Positions 20,121 through 26,150 of a stretch of DNA of 64,000 nt are shown piece after piece. Positions within the stretch are counted from its first letter, which is position 1; every line of letters begins with the position of its first letter. Origin of the DNA: CAIMUS01 sp963708455 (GTDB lineage Bacteria; Pseudomonadota; Gammaproteobacteria; Competibacterales; Competibacteraceae). The stretch covers positions 1,550,001 through 1,614,000 of the forward strand of contig CAVPSQ010000010.1 in assembly GCA_963708455.1 (NCBI GenBank). The letters run 5' to 3'. The translations under genes and the position numbers were made by a program. The notes under the pieces are model-generated. The model was given only the letters and a program-made list of their open reading frames with translations, did not search any database and was not told the DNA's origin.

Positions 20121-20383
20121 TTAGGGCGGGTGGGATTTCTCTCCTCCCAACCAACTACCTGGACTGCTCAGCGCCATCCTGTCTTTGCTTAAGCTGCCTT
20201 CCCTTCGCGTCTCCTGGCGGTGACCTTGGGTGGTGGAAGCACCCTGCCGGTGGCAAGTTGAAAAAGTTGTGCTATGGTTCTGGGTAGGGCGGCGGTTCGG
20301 AAACAGTGGGTTTCTTGGAGTTGCGTTGGCCCTAACCCAGCGCTGCAGCCGACCGTGCTACGCCGGCGGCTGAGCTTGATGCG
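20121..20383 (+). other. Gene-less cassette, repeat family copy 1 (263 bp)
   Basis: The unit holds no convincing gene. It is closely related along its length to 25378-25644, and its head (GGGCGGGTGGGATTTCTCTC) and tail are shared with 28188-28408. The tail contains a small stem GAAAC-AGTGG-GTTTC that is preserved in every copy. A structured RNA, a promoter cassette or a decayed gene are the options. Confidence 0.7.
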
Positions 20384-20386
20384 TTA
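20329..20386 (+). repeat. attC site 1, left part, split by a group II intron
   Basis: Left core GCCCTAAC and hairpin arms CAGCCGACC...GGCGGCTG are present. The right core is cut after GCGTTA. The missing GGC resumes at 21149, directly after the intron, so joining the two restores GTTAGGC. Confidence 0.85.
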
Positions 20387-21148
20387 GTGCGTCAAGCGAA
20401 GCTTGACGCTTCTGGCGGGGTGAAAGTCCCCGTCGGGTAAGGGCTAACCACCCACCCGTATCGAGTCTTGCGCCTCTGGCGGAGCGGAAGCGGCGGAAAG
20501 GAATCTGCGGCCTCAAGCGAACAAAAGAGGTGAAGCGTAGACAGAGCAACCGATAGGCCAGAGGGGTGTCCGCACCACTCTGAAGCGATTCCAGCCTCGT
20601 CAAAAGCAACCAAGCAGGTGGCGACGTTGTTAACGTGACGGAAGCCCACACGAAGGCGTCGGTAGGGTGAGACGCCCGAGGGCCTGCCGGGGTCCGAGCG
20701 CCTGGCATGTCGGTAGAGAAGCGTCAGGAACTTGAGAGGCCTCATGGGTTCCTGAAAAGACCAACGGTATACGGTTATTGAGACACTGAAGGGGAAACCC
20801 GGAAACGGAATTAGACCGGAACCGGAATGGCTTTTATGCAGGTAAGTTATGCCAACTGAAAGAAGGCGGACTGAAAACTCATGGGGAGTCAGACTGACTC
20901 ATAGTACTCGGAGCGCGGGAAAGCCGCGTACAGGGGGAAGGGGTCAGCAAAGTGATGCAGCCCGCAAAGGCAACTTCAACCGGGCATGAAGGACCGGAGC
21001 AATGAAGCCAACCTCACTGCGGGGAATAACGAAGCGACCGCGCAAGTGGTCGAGTGCGAAGTGAATCACTTTGAAGAGCCCGGTGCGGTAATTCCGCACG
21101 CCGGGATCCGCGAGGGGGCAGTCGGGTAACCGGCTGTCCTACCTCGAT
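20387..21148 (+). ncRNA. ORF-less group II intron inside attC (762 nt)
   Basis: The intron begins GTGCG, the usual group II 5' end, followed by GGGGTGAAAGTCCCC and AGGGCTAACCAC as in domain I of bacterial group II introns. Other recognised segments are CATGGGGAGTCAGACTGACT before domain IV and a domain V hairpin near 21080-21112 that keeps the AGC triad and a two-base bulge. It ends CTACCTCGAT. TAACGT at 20631-20636 can pair with the exon bases GCGTTA (five normal pairs and one G-U), acting as EBS1/IBS1. No reverse transcriptase frame lies in domain IV, so any splicing would need a maturase from elsewhere. The domain V loop is one base short and one G-U pair is lost, so activity is uncertain. 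Confidence 0.8.
20631..20636 (+). other. Candidate EBS1 of the group II intron
   Basis: TAACGT is complementary to GCGTTA (20381-20386) immediately upstream of the intron, allowing one G-U pair. This is the expected target-recognition contact. Confidence 0.55.
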
Positions 21149-21211
21149 GGCACTAGAAAACACCCTAGTAATCGCTAGGTGTATCACATTTTTTGATTTT
21201 GGAGATATATA

Positions 21212-22027
21212 ATGTCCGACTTTGTTTCGAAAGTCATCCGCCGTATCCATAAAATCAGTTCCCTTCGTTATCTTCCTGTTTACTGGTGGTACCATAAAAT
21301 TAAGTTTGGTATTACCAATACCAAATTTGATATCAGTTGGTGTGTCTTTAAAGAAAGTTTTATCGATGACCAATATGATATTCGACGCTTTCTGGATGTT
21401 GTAAAACAAGCAAACAATCTCTTCTTTCTCGACCTAGGACGCAACCATGGGTTTGTTTTTTACTATACAATGTATCATATTATGCGTACGGGTTTTTCTA
21501 CATCAGTTATCAACTATGTTGGTATCGACCCTGCACCCCTAAAATTTGTTTACTTCAATTACTTCACGTTTTTGCGCAACAAAAACATACAGATTAATTA
21601 CTTCTTAATAGACAAGGCCATTGTCTTTGATGATGAAAGCCATGTCAAACTCAAGTATGGTGAGAAAAACTTTGGGAATTTTAATATTAATGGGTCGAAC
21701 TATGCTCAGAGATTCTCAAGCATACAAAGTCGATTCTCCTTTGTAGAAATCACTGTTGAAACAATTGATTTGAACAAAATTAAAGAAATTGTTATCAATC
21801 ATAAAAATTCTGATGCAATGATCGTAAAGATTGACTGCAAAAATCAAACAACTCGACTATTTTTAGCAATGCTTGATATTCTAAGTGACTTTGATAAGCC
21901 ATATTTGATTGCATGCGAGAAGGACTCTAGTGGAGATAAAGATGTATCAAGCTACATCAAACCAAGCTTTAATGTATTAACGATGTCAAATGTATTTACA
22001 AAATCAAATCTATCTGAGCCCGCGTAG
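21212..22027 (+). CDS. FkbM-like methyltransferase, cassette gene
   Basis: This 271-residue protein resembles the FkbM class of SAM-dependent methyltransferases. It has FFLDLGRNHGFVFYY as the SAM-binding glycine motif (usually DIGANIG), YVGIDPAPLKFVYFNYF as the acidic second motif, NFNINGSNYA, and VETIDLNKI with MIVKIDCKNQTTRLF matching the TLD-x-KIDVEG end of the family. The motifs are degenerate, so activity is uncertain. The gene is AT-rich compared with the chromosome. GGAG lies 8 bases before the ATG. It is the only gene of the second cassette, right after the intron-split attC. Confidence 0.65.
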   Translation: MSDFVSKVIRRIHKISSLRYLPVYWWYHKIKFGITNTKFDISWCVFKESFIDDQYDIRRFLDVVKQANNLFFLDLGRNHGFVFYYTMYHIMRTGFSTSVINYVGIDPAPLKFVYFNYFTFLRNKNIQINYFLIDKAIVFDDESHVKLKYGEKNFGNFNINGSNYAQRFSSIQSRFSFVEITVETIDLNKIKEIVINHKNSDAMIVKIDCKNQTTRLFLAMLDILSDFDKPYLIACEKDSSGDKDVSSYIKPSFNVLTMSNVFTKSNLSEPA

Positions 22028-22184
22028 GTGTGCGGTTCGTTCTAGTCCGAAAACAAGGGGTTATAAGACTAGCTGATTGATAGGGAGTGTCAACAGAACT
22101 GGGATTTTGATGCCGGTTAAACTCCGGCCACCTAGAGGCATGGTGAAGCCTATAACCTGCCCAGTCCGGGAAATAGAGTCCGGG

Positions 22185-22210
22185 AAATAGGGGACAGACC
22201 ACGTTTTTTC
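22185..22210 (+). repeat. 26-bp repeat, copy 1 (GGGGACAGACCACG type)
   Basis: An identical copy lies at 24583-24608 near the 3' end of another cassette. The core GGGGACAGACCACGTTTTTT is a sequence seen dispersed in many proteobacterial genomes. Confidence 0.75.
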
Positions 22211-22244
22211 AGAGAAAAAGAGCCGACCTCGATTCATTCTGATA

Positions 22245-22302
22245 GCCCTAACAAATGCATACAGCCGACGCGCTACGCGCGCGGCTGATGCTAATGTTAG
22301 GC
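22245..22302 (+). repeat. attC site 2
   Basis: Left core GCCCTAAC, arms CAGCCGACGCGC and GCGCGCGGCTG around TAC, right core GTTAGGC. It closes the methyltransferase cassette; crossover lies between 22296 and 22297. Confidence 0.88.
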
Positions 22303-22352
22303 AATTGAGAATTGCTGCGATTGCTCGTAATGATGAAAGTTGAGAGATGGTG

Positions 22353-22550
22353 ATGAGATACAGAGTGGTTTTAGAAGAATCTGACGAAGGGATCGCTGTT
22401 TCAGTCCCTGGATTGCCAGGTTGTCATTCCCAGGGAGTTACCGAACAGGAAGCTTTGGAGAATATCGCCGTTGCCATCCACGAATACCTGGAGGTCGTCG
22501 CAGAGTTGAATCGCGACAAAGTTGTGCGCGAAGTCGAAGTTGAGGTTTAG
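22353..22550 (+). CDS. hicB: HicB-family antitoxin, cassette gene
   Basis: This antitoxin of about 65 residues begins MRYRVVLEESDEGIAVSVPG and continues LPGCHSQGVTEQEALENI, the partial RNase H fold of short HicB proteins. It should neutralise the HicA toxin encoded immediately after it and repress the pair. An ATG two codons upstream (22347) is equally possible, as the ribosome site GAGAG fits either. It ends 2 bases before hicA. The order antitoxin then toxin is the reverse of the classical hicAB. Confidence 0.85.
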   Translation: MRYRVVLEESDEGIAVSVPGLPGCHSQGVTEQEALENIAVAIHEYLEVVAELNRDKVVREVEVEV

Positions 22551-22552
22551 TC

Positions 22553-22765
22553 ATGCCTAAGTTGCCCGGCGTCAATCACCTTGATGCTGTGCGCGCCCTA
22601 GAGAAGTTGGGTTTCCGAATTGCGCGCCAAGGCAAGCATGTCATCATGACCGATGGGAATCGGGTCATAACGATTCCGCGTCATAATCCAGTCAATGCGA
22701 TTACAATGGGTAACATTGTACGGGATGCGGGATTGACTAATGAGGAGTTTCGTAAGTTACTGTGA
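22553..22765 (+). CDS. hicA: HicA-family mRNA interferase toxin, cassette gene
   Basis: This 70-residue protein has the dsRBD-like HicA fold. DAVRALEKLGFRIARQGKHVIM contains the catalytic histidine of the GKH motif, followed by TIPRHNPVNAITMGNIVRDAG. HicA cleaves mRNA during translation until HicB sequesters it. Its stop lies 7 bases before attC site 3, so the pair fills the cassette completely. Such pairs are thought to stabilise integron arrays, because loss of the cassette exposes the cell to toxin. Confidence 0.88.
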   Translation: MPKLPGVNHLDAVRALEKLGFRIARQGKHVIMTDGNRVITIPRHNPVNAITMGNIVRDAGLTNEEFRKLL

Positions 22766-22771
22766 AACTTA

Positions 22772-22833
22772 GCCTAACCCAACGCTGCAGCCGACCGCGC
22801 TACCGCGCGGCGGCTGAGCTTAAGGCGTTGGGC
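22772..22833 (+). repeat. attC site 3
   Basis: Left core GCCTAAC, arms CAGCCGACCGCGC and GCGCGGCGGCTG, right core GTTGGGC. It closes the hicBA cassette; crossover between 22827 and 22828. Confidence 0.88.
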
Positions 22834-22871
22834 GGTAGGTGAGAGGTCCTAGCAATCGACGGGAGGACTAG

Positions 22872-23945
22872 ATGGCAGACGAACCGAGACCACGCGTGGC
22901 TGCAATCGGTGGTTTCTATGACTTGGACGCGGATCTGCAGTTGGGCCAGGAGGCGCGCGAGTACGCGCAGGCGCTCGGCCGCACACTTGCCGAGGCCGGT
23001 TTCGGCCTCGTTGTCTACTTCTCGAACGACAAATCGCTGGAGCCTCACGTCGTGCGTGGGTTCGTGGCTGCGCTACCTCCTGGCGAGTCCGCACCCTGCA
23101 TCGACGTGCGCTACTCGGAGGCACAACGCGGGCAGGTGAGGTTCAAGGAACAAGACACACATCCGACGCTGTTTCACGAGGTCACATTTCCCGGTCCGAA
23201 CTGGGAAGCCCCGTTCTATCGCTCCCTCGCGGCACGCGAGAGCGTGCACGCTGTGCTGCTCATGGCTGGGGGTCAGTCCACGCTCAACGCCGGCCAGGTC
23301 GCCGTGGGACGCGAATTGCCTCTACTGGCGATCGACAAGTACCCCGGTTCGGCACGGATACTCCGCACGGAGTTGGCCACGCGGAGCACCGGATACCCGT
23401 CCTCGCAGGGTTCGAGTCCATCTCAGCTGGTTGCCTGGCTTCGCGACCAGCACCTGAAAGAGGCGGAGCGCCTTCGTCAAGCGCGTGACCTCGAGCGTGA
23501 ACTCGGGCGCATGAGGAGCCAAAAGCGCGGGGCAGCTTGGTTTGCAGTCGCGCTGATGGCCCTATTGGCAACGCTCGGCCTGGGCCTGCTGGGCGTCGAC
23601 ACCCCTCGTTGGTTCGTGGTGACCATGGGCGGGGCGCTCGTCTCGGCGGGCGCGACGGGCGCGCTCGTACGAGGCTTGACCACCACGACGATGACGCTGG
23701 AACCGAGGCTCGCTTCCCTGCTTGGCGTGGTGGCCGGCCTAGTGGTGGGACTCGCCTACCTCATCCCCCAGATGATCGGTGCGCCTCAGCTATTGGAGCC
23801 AGGCGCGTCAGTCGTGAGGGCGACGGACAAGATCCAATTCCTGTCGGTGGCGTTGGTCGCCTTCACTGCGGGCATCGGTTTCGACGCCATCTTCCGCAGA
23901 ATGTTGCAGGAGGCCGAAAATGTGCCGGTGAGCGTCACACGATAG
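22872..23945 (+). CDS. SLOG-like nucleotide-sensor domain fused to a four-helix membrane domain, cassette gene
   Basis: The 357-residue protein has two parts. Residues 1-175 resemble the SLOG/LOG Rossmannoid fold: AIGGFYDLDADLQLGQEARE with a following EAGFGLVVYFS strand, and MAGGQSTLNAG (131-141) in place of the PGGxGT phosphate loop. Residues 185-219 form a charged coiled coil. Four membrane helices follow at about 221-241, 247-268, 280-302 and 321-340. SLOG domains coupled to membrane modules have been predicted to sense nucleotide signals in conflict systems and open a pore. It is the only gene of its cassette, with GGAGG before the ATG. The fold call rests on motif reading alone. Confidence 0.6.
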   Translation: MADEPRPRVAAIGGFYDLDADLQLGQEAREYAQALGRTLAEAGFGLVVYFSNDKSLEPHVVRGFVAALPPGESAPCIDVRYSEAQRGQVRFKEQDTHPTLFHEVTFPGPNWEAPFYRSLAARESVHAVLLMAGGQSTLNAGQVAVGRELPLLAIDKYPGSARILRTELATRSTGYPSSQGSSPSQLVAWLRDQHLKEAERLRQARDLERELGRMRSQKRGAAWFAVALMALLATLGLGLLGVDTPRWFVVTMGGALVSAGATGALVRGLTTTTMTLEPRLASLLGVVAGLVVGLAYLIPQMIGAPQLLEPGASVVRATDKIQFLSVALVAFTAGIGFDAIFRRMLQEAENVPVSVTR

Positions 23946-23965
23946 CCGGTGCTAGACTGGCGCCG

Positions 23966-24029
23966 GCCTAACAGCAGCATGCAGCGGACGGTCCGCTTCG
24001 CGGCCCGCCGCTGATGCTGAAGGTTAGGG
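23966..24029 (+). repeat. attC site 4
   Basis: Left core GCCTAAC, arms AGCAGCATGCAGCGG and CCGCTGATGCT, right core GTTAGGG. The arm sequence differs from the main family. Crossover between 24023 and 24024. Confidence 0.82.
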
Positions 24030-24075
24030 CGTATCGAACAGAAACTTATTAGCCAGCAAATTTACAGAGGATGAT

Positions 24076-24294
24076 ATGGCTATTACAGTGGCTCAGATGA
24101 CAAAAGGCGAACTCAAGGAAATGATTGAAACCACCATTGAGCAGAAGTTACTTGAGCTATTTGGTGATCCCGATGAAGGATTGCCGATTAGAAAGGTGGT
24201 GCATGATAGGCTCTTGCGTCAGAAACAGGCTGTTACAGAGGGTGAACGTGGCGAATCATTTGAAGATGTGGTGCGACGACTTGACTTGGAGTAA
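24076..24294 (+). CDS. Putative antitoxin of a RelE/ParE-type pair, cassette gene
   Basis: This small acidic protein of 72 residues begins MAITVAQMTKGELKEMIETT and ends in GESFEDVVRRLDLE. The C-terminal FEDVVRRL is typical of antitoxins that wrap a RelE-like toxin. It lies 5 bases before the toxin gene. The family is not named with confidence. Confidence 0.7.
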   Translation: MAITVAQMTKGELKEMIETTIEQKLLELFGDPDEGLPIRKVVHDRLLRQKQAVTEGERGESFEDVVRRLDLE

Positions 24295-24299
24295 TCATC

Positions 24300-24563
24300 G
24301 TGCATCGCATCTGCATCTTGGATACAGCCACCCGTGAGTTGGCACAGTTGGATAAACCTGTTGGACGCCGTATCATCGAGCGTATCCGTTGGCTGGCTGC
24401 AAATCTAGACCAGATCAAACCTGAAGCATTGACGGGTAATCTTGCGGGACTCTATAAACTCCGTGCGGGCGATTACTGTGTCGTTTACGAGATAGTTCAC
24501 GACGAACAGATGGTTGTGATTCATGCCATTGGTCACCGTAAGGAGATTTACCGAAAGCGCTAA
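24300..24563 (+). CDS. RelE/ParE-superfamily toxin, cassette gene
   Basis: This 87-residue protein has the RelE/ParE fold. An N-terminal strand and helix pair (ILDTATRELAQLDKPVGRRIIERIRWLA) is followed by GNLAGLYKLRAGDYCVVYEI and VVIHAIGHRKEIYRK. The basic C-terminal strand GHRKEIY is characteristic of ribosome-dependent RNases of this group. It starts with GTG. If it acts like RelE it cleaves mRNA in the ribosomal A site; a gyrase-poisoning ParE role is also possible. Confidence 0.82.
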   Translation: MHRICILDTATRELAQLDKPVGRRIIERIRWLAANLDQIKPEALTGNLAGLYKLRAGDYCVVYEIVHDEQMVVIHAIGHRKEIYRKR

Positions 24564-24582
24564 AAGGATGACAACGAAGGCA

Positions 24583-24608
24583 AAATAGGGGACAGACCAC
24601 GTTTTTTC
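24583..24608 (+). repeat. 26-bp repeat, copy 2
   Basis: Identical to 22185-22210 and likewise positioned between the cassette gene and its attC, which suggests exchange of cassette 3' parts. Confidence 0.75.
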
Positions 24609-24670
24609 GTCTATAGTGGCTATGTACTGTAGTCTGGGGGAAAAGGGGCTGGGCTCGAATTATTCCGATA

Positions 24671-24730
24671 GCCCTAACAAAAGCATACAGCCGACCGGCT
24701 ACGCCGGCGGCTGAGCTTGCGGCGTTAGCG
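24671..24730 (+). repeat. attC site 5
   Basis: Left core GCCCTAAC, arms CAGCCGACCGGC and GCCGGCGGCTG, right core GTTAGCG (slightly off consensus). The 20 bases before it (ATTCCGATA before the core) match those before sites 2 and 11. Crossover between 24724 and 24725. Confidence 0.85.
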
Positions 24731-24735
24731 CATAA

Positions 24736-24984
24736 ACCACCTGGAAGAATAGGTCAATCGAACTAACGAAAGAACTCATTGCTCAGTCGCGTGTAATCGC
24801 GAAAGGTGAGCGTATCCGTGATATTCAAAGGCTCGTCGACCAATATGGCGGAAAAAGATCGAAATGGGTTAAGAAAAGCAGTCCATTATTCGAGAGTGGA
24901 GGAATGCTATATGAATACCATTGGTATGAGCATTATGGTGTTGGCAGGTTCGAAACGAAGCTCAAAGTGGTCGCTAAAAAATGA
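24736..24984 (+). CDS. Orphan C-terminal toxin tip of a polymorphic toxin, no canonical start
   Basis: An 82-codon open frame without ATG, GTG or TTG near its beginning reads ...TKELIAQSRVIAKGERIRDIQ, then QYGGKRSKWVKKSSP and YEYHWYEHYGVGRFETKLKV before its stop. The composition (basic, aromatic, ending in a short charged strand) looks like the toxic tip of an Rhs/CdiA-type secreted toxin rather than a free-standing protein. Its TGA overlaps the ATG of the next gene (ATGA), the usual toxin-immunity arrangement. Translation may not occur, or could begin at a rare codon such as ATT. The toxin family and target are not recognised. Confidence 0.5.
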   Translation, partial: TTWKNRSIELTKELIAQSRVIAKGERIRDIQRLVDQYGGKRSKWVKKSSPLFESGGMLYEYHWYEHYGVGRFETKLKVVAKK

Positions 24985-25307
24985 TTGTCAAGCTTAAGTC
25001 AAAGAATACGAGTTACCCCGATCTTTCTGAAAATCAGCCATATTTCGTCATAGGGATAGAGGCTGATGACTACAGAATATTGAATGATGCTGGAAAACCA
25101 TATCTCTATCCACCTGAACTTTTTGAGGTCATGGATTCACAGTATCCTCCGGATTGGGTAACGGAATTTGGTGACGATGGGGAGCAGTATTCCTACCCCG
25201 CACCATTAAACGAAGTCGGTTTTTTCGAAGATTTTTTTGAACAGAAGCATGAGCAAACGTCAATATTTTGGCATATTGTAAATCGAACGCTATCAAAGGC
25301 GGCATGA
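24981..25307 (+). CDS. Probable immunity protein for the orphan toxin tip, cassette gene
   Basis: This acidic 108-residue protein begins MIVKLKSKNTSYPDLSENQP. It contains YFVIGIEADDYRILNDAGKP, YLYPPELFEVMDSQYPPDWV and WHIVNRTLSKAA. Small acidic proteins encoded directly after toxin tips are typical immunity proteins of contact-dependent systems. The start overlaps the toxin stop, so the two are translationally linked. If correct, the cassette would protect the cell from kin carrying the same toxin even if the toxin itself is silent. The immunity family is not named. Confidence 0.6.
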   Translation: MIVKLKSKNTSYPDLSENQPYFVIGIEADDYRILNDAGKPYLYPPELFEVMDSQYPPDWVTEFGDDGEQYSYPAPLNEVGFFEDFFEQKHEQTSIFWHIVNRTLSKAA

Positions 25308-25326
25308 ATCCATGAATCAATCAATC

Positions 25327-25383
25327 GCTAACAAAAGCATGCAGCCGACGCGCTACGCGCGCGGTTGATGCTGAACGTTAAGG
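25327..25383 (+). repeat. attC site 6
   Basis: Left core CGCTAAC, arms CAGCCGACGCGC and GCGCGCGGTTG, right core GTTAAGG. Crossover between 25377 and 25378. Confidence 0.82.
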
Positions 25384-25644
25384 GCAGGTGGGATTTCTCT
25401 CTACCCCGGCCGGCTGTCTGGGCTGCTCAGCACCACCCCGCCTTTGCTTAAGCTGCCTTCCCTTCGAGAGTCTCCTGGCGGTGACCTTGTGTGGCGGAAG
25501 CACCCGGCGGGTGGCAAGTTGAAACAGTTGGGCTATGGTTCTGGATAGGGCGGCGGTTCGGAAACGGTGGGTTTCTGGAAGCTGCGTTTGCCCTAACCCA
25601 GCGCTGCAGCCGACCGTGCTACGCCGGCGGCTGAGCTTGAGGCG
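25378..25644 (+). other. Gene-less cassette, repeat family copy 2 (267 bp)
   Basis: Closely related along its length to 20121-20383. Shared blocks include GTGGGATTTCTCTC, TTTGCTTAAGCTGCCTTCCC, CTCCTGGCGGTGACCTTG and GGCTATGGTTCTGG. The small stem GAAAC-GGTGG-GTTTC is kept. A 37-codon frame running into the attC exists in both copies but loses its start codon in copy 3, so coding is unlikely. Confidence 0.7.
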
Positions 25645-25650
25645 TTAGGC
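25590..25650 (+). repeat. attC site 7
   Basis: Left core GCCCTAAC, arms CAGCCGACCGTGC and CGCCGGCGGCTG, right core GTTAGGC. Nearly identical to sites 1 and 8. Confidence 0.88.
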
Positions 25651-25735
25651 TGAACACGATGAATACCTCACACGTTCATGAAAAGCGATCCGTCGCACTA
25701 TGTAGTGGTCTAATCGCTGCTTGAAGGAGGGAGTG

Positions 25736-26122
25736 TTGCAACCCGTACTACTGTCGGCTCCGATCTGGTTGAAGATGCTGATCTTTTATCTCCTGATCGG
25801 CTGGTGCACCCAACTGCCTGGAGGTCTTTTCCGCTGCTACCCGCGGCGATGGGTCGTTCTCGACAACTTCGAGAGGCACGGTGCGCGTGCTTTGTTGGAT
25901 ACACCGTTTGCGTGGATCCCCTTTACGATCCTGCTTTGGCCAGTCCCCTTCCTCCGCGCCGGGCTGAATGTAGTCGCGCTTGCATTGATTGTGGTCGGCG
26001 TCCTCTCTTCCGTTGCGATTGTCGGCTACGTGACAACTGTCTTAGGAGCAGTTCTGGTGGTTCTCCTCGCCGGCCTAGTCTCTGTGTATCTTGCACGACC
26101 ACGGGGACGGGCGCGATATTGA
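25736..26122 (+). CDS. Small membrane protein encoded before a TIR protein, cassette gene
   Basis: This protein of about 128 residues has probably four membrane helices: WLKMLIFYLLIGWCTQLPGG, a segment around PFTILLWPVPFL, and two after it (VVALALIVVGVLSSVAIV and VLGAVLVVLLAGLVSVYLA). It ends in a basic tail RPRGRARY. AAGGAGG lies 5 bases before the TTG at 25736; a GTG one codon earlier and a TTG at 25721 are alternatives. It shares its cassette with the TIR gene 28 bases downstream, so the two may form one membrane system. No family is recognised. Confidence 0.6.
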   Translation: MQPVLLSAPIWLKMLIFYLLIGWCTQLPGGLFRCYPRRWVVLDNFERHGARALLDTPFAWIPFTILLWPVPFLRAGLNVVALALIVVGVLSSVAIVGYVTTVLGAVLVVLLAGLVSVYLARPRGRARY

Positions 26123-26150
26123 CTCACGCCTCTAGACGAAAGCCTCACAT

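Noticed and set aside
20274..20387. 37-codon frame starting ATGGTTCTGG in two gene-less cassettes
   Set aside because: Both copies keep the frame, but there is no ribosome site and the third copy has ATA instead of ATG. It also runs through the attC, which is conserved for recombination.
20358..20745. Minus-strand frames inside the intron
   Set aside because: They lie antisense to highly structured intron RNA and resemble no protein family.
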